A stretch of 15,507 nucleotides of DNA. Source: JAAYKS01 sp964479435 (GTDB taxonomy: Bacteria; Bacillota; Clostridia; Saccharofermentanales; UBA5734). The stretch is from assembly GCA_964479435.1 (NCBI GenBank), contig CAYZME010000047.1, positions 1-15,507 on the forward strand, written 5' to 3'. The position numbers and the translations under genes are program-made. A model generated the notes under the pieces. That model was not told the origin of the DNA and ran no database searches. It saw nothing but the letters and a program-made list of their open reading frames with translations. This document shows, one piece after another, positions 15,469-15,507 of the stretch (its first letter is position 1; every line of letters starts with the position of its first letter).

Positions 15469-15507
15469 GCTTGACCTCCTTGAACGCTTGTTGATCCGAT
15501 TCCTGTT

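Noticed and set aside
15465..15507. Open frame ending in a TGA that overlaps the tsf GTG, possibly the tail of rpsB
   Set aside because: Only 13 codons are visible (ending SVQGGQA) and nothing in them is diagnostic of ribosomal protein S2; other frames are also open, so I did not list it as a gene.
1..15507. Search for a novel or accessory system such as a defence island, prophage, CRISPR or gene cluster of unknown function
   Set aside because: Every stretch is either a recognised housekeeping gene with intact motifs or a gap under 120 nt; no unassigned gene remains.

Overview
The window reads as housekeeping chromosome from a fairly GC-rich (by eye 55-60%) Gram-positive bacterium of the Bacillota, most likely class Clostridia. 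The reasons are a full PolC-type replicative polymerase, a gene order typical of Clostridia (tsf-pyrH-frr-uppS-cdsA-dxr-rseP-ispG-polC), strong purine-rich Shine-Dalgarno (SD) sites, and no outer-membrane genes (bamA, skp, lpxD) next to rseP, where diderms often carry them. I cannot name a genus.

All twelve genes are on the minus strand, so transcription runs from high to low coordinates. The first section (15507-13347) is translation and nucleotide supply: tsf (EF-Ts), pyrH (UMP kinase) and frr (ribosome recycling factor). It is punctuated by an intrinsic terminator after tsf and a second one after pyrH, and the second is followed at once by a good sigma-A-type promoter for frr. The second section (13243-7882) is envelope and isoprenoid: uppS, cdsA, dxr, rseP, ispG. 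Here dxr and ispG are steps of the MEP pathway, which supplies the precursors UppS polymerises into the undecaprenyl carrier; cdsA feeds phospholipid synthesis and rseP is a membrane protease. The third section (7885-1126) is replication: polC and the restart helicase priA. The last (1007-1) is def and the 5' part of fmt, which act at the two ends of N-formylmethionine metabolism; fmt runs off the low-coordinate edge.

The genes are tightly packed. There are 4-nt start/stop overlaps at uppS/cdsA, ispG/polC and def/fmt. dxr/rseP are 2 nt apart, and the priA ribosome-binding site begins within the polC stop codon. Non-coding DNA is confined to short gaps (tsf-pyrH 71 nt, pyrH-frr 116 nt, frr-uppS 103 nt, cdsA-dxr 63 nt, priA-def 118 nt), each holding a terminator, promoter, hairpin or repeat described below. 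No gap exceeds 300 bases.

I see no mobile element, CRISPR array, tRNA, rRNA, phage gene or defence system, and no undescribed biological system. The points most worth checking are the direct polC-priA junction, which joins two clusters that are usually separate, a 19-bp tandem repeat built on the priA stop codon, and the terminator/promoter switch between pyrH and frr.
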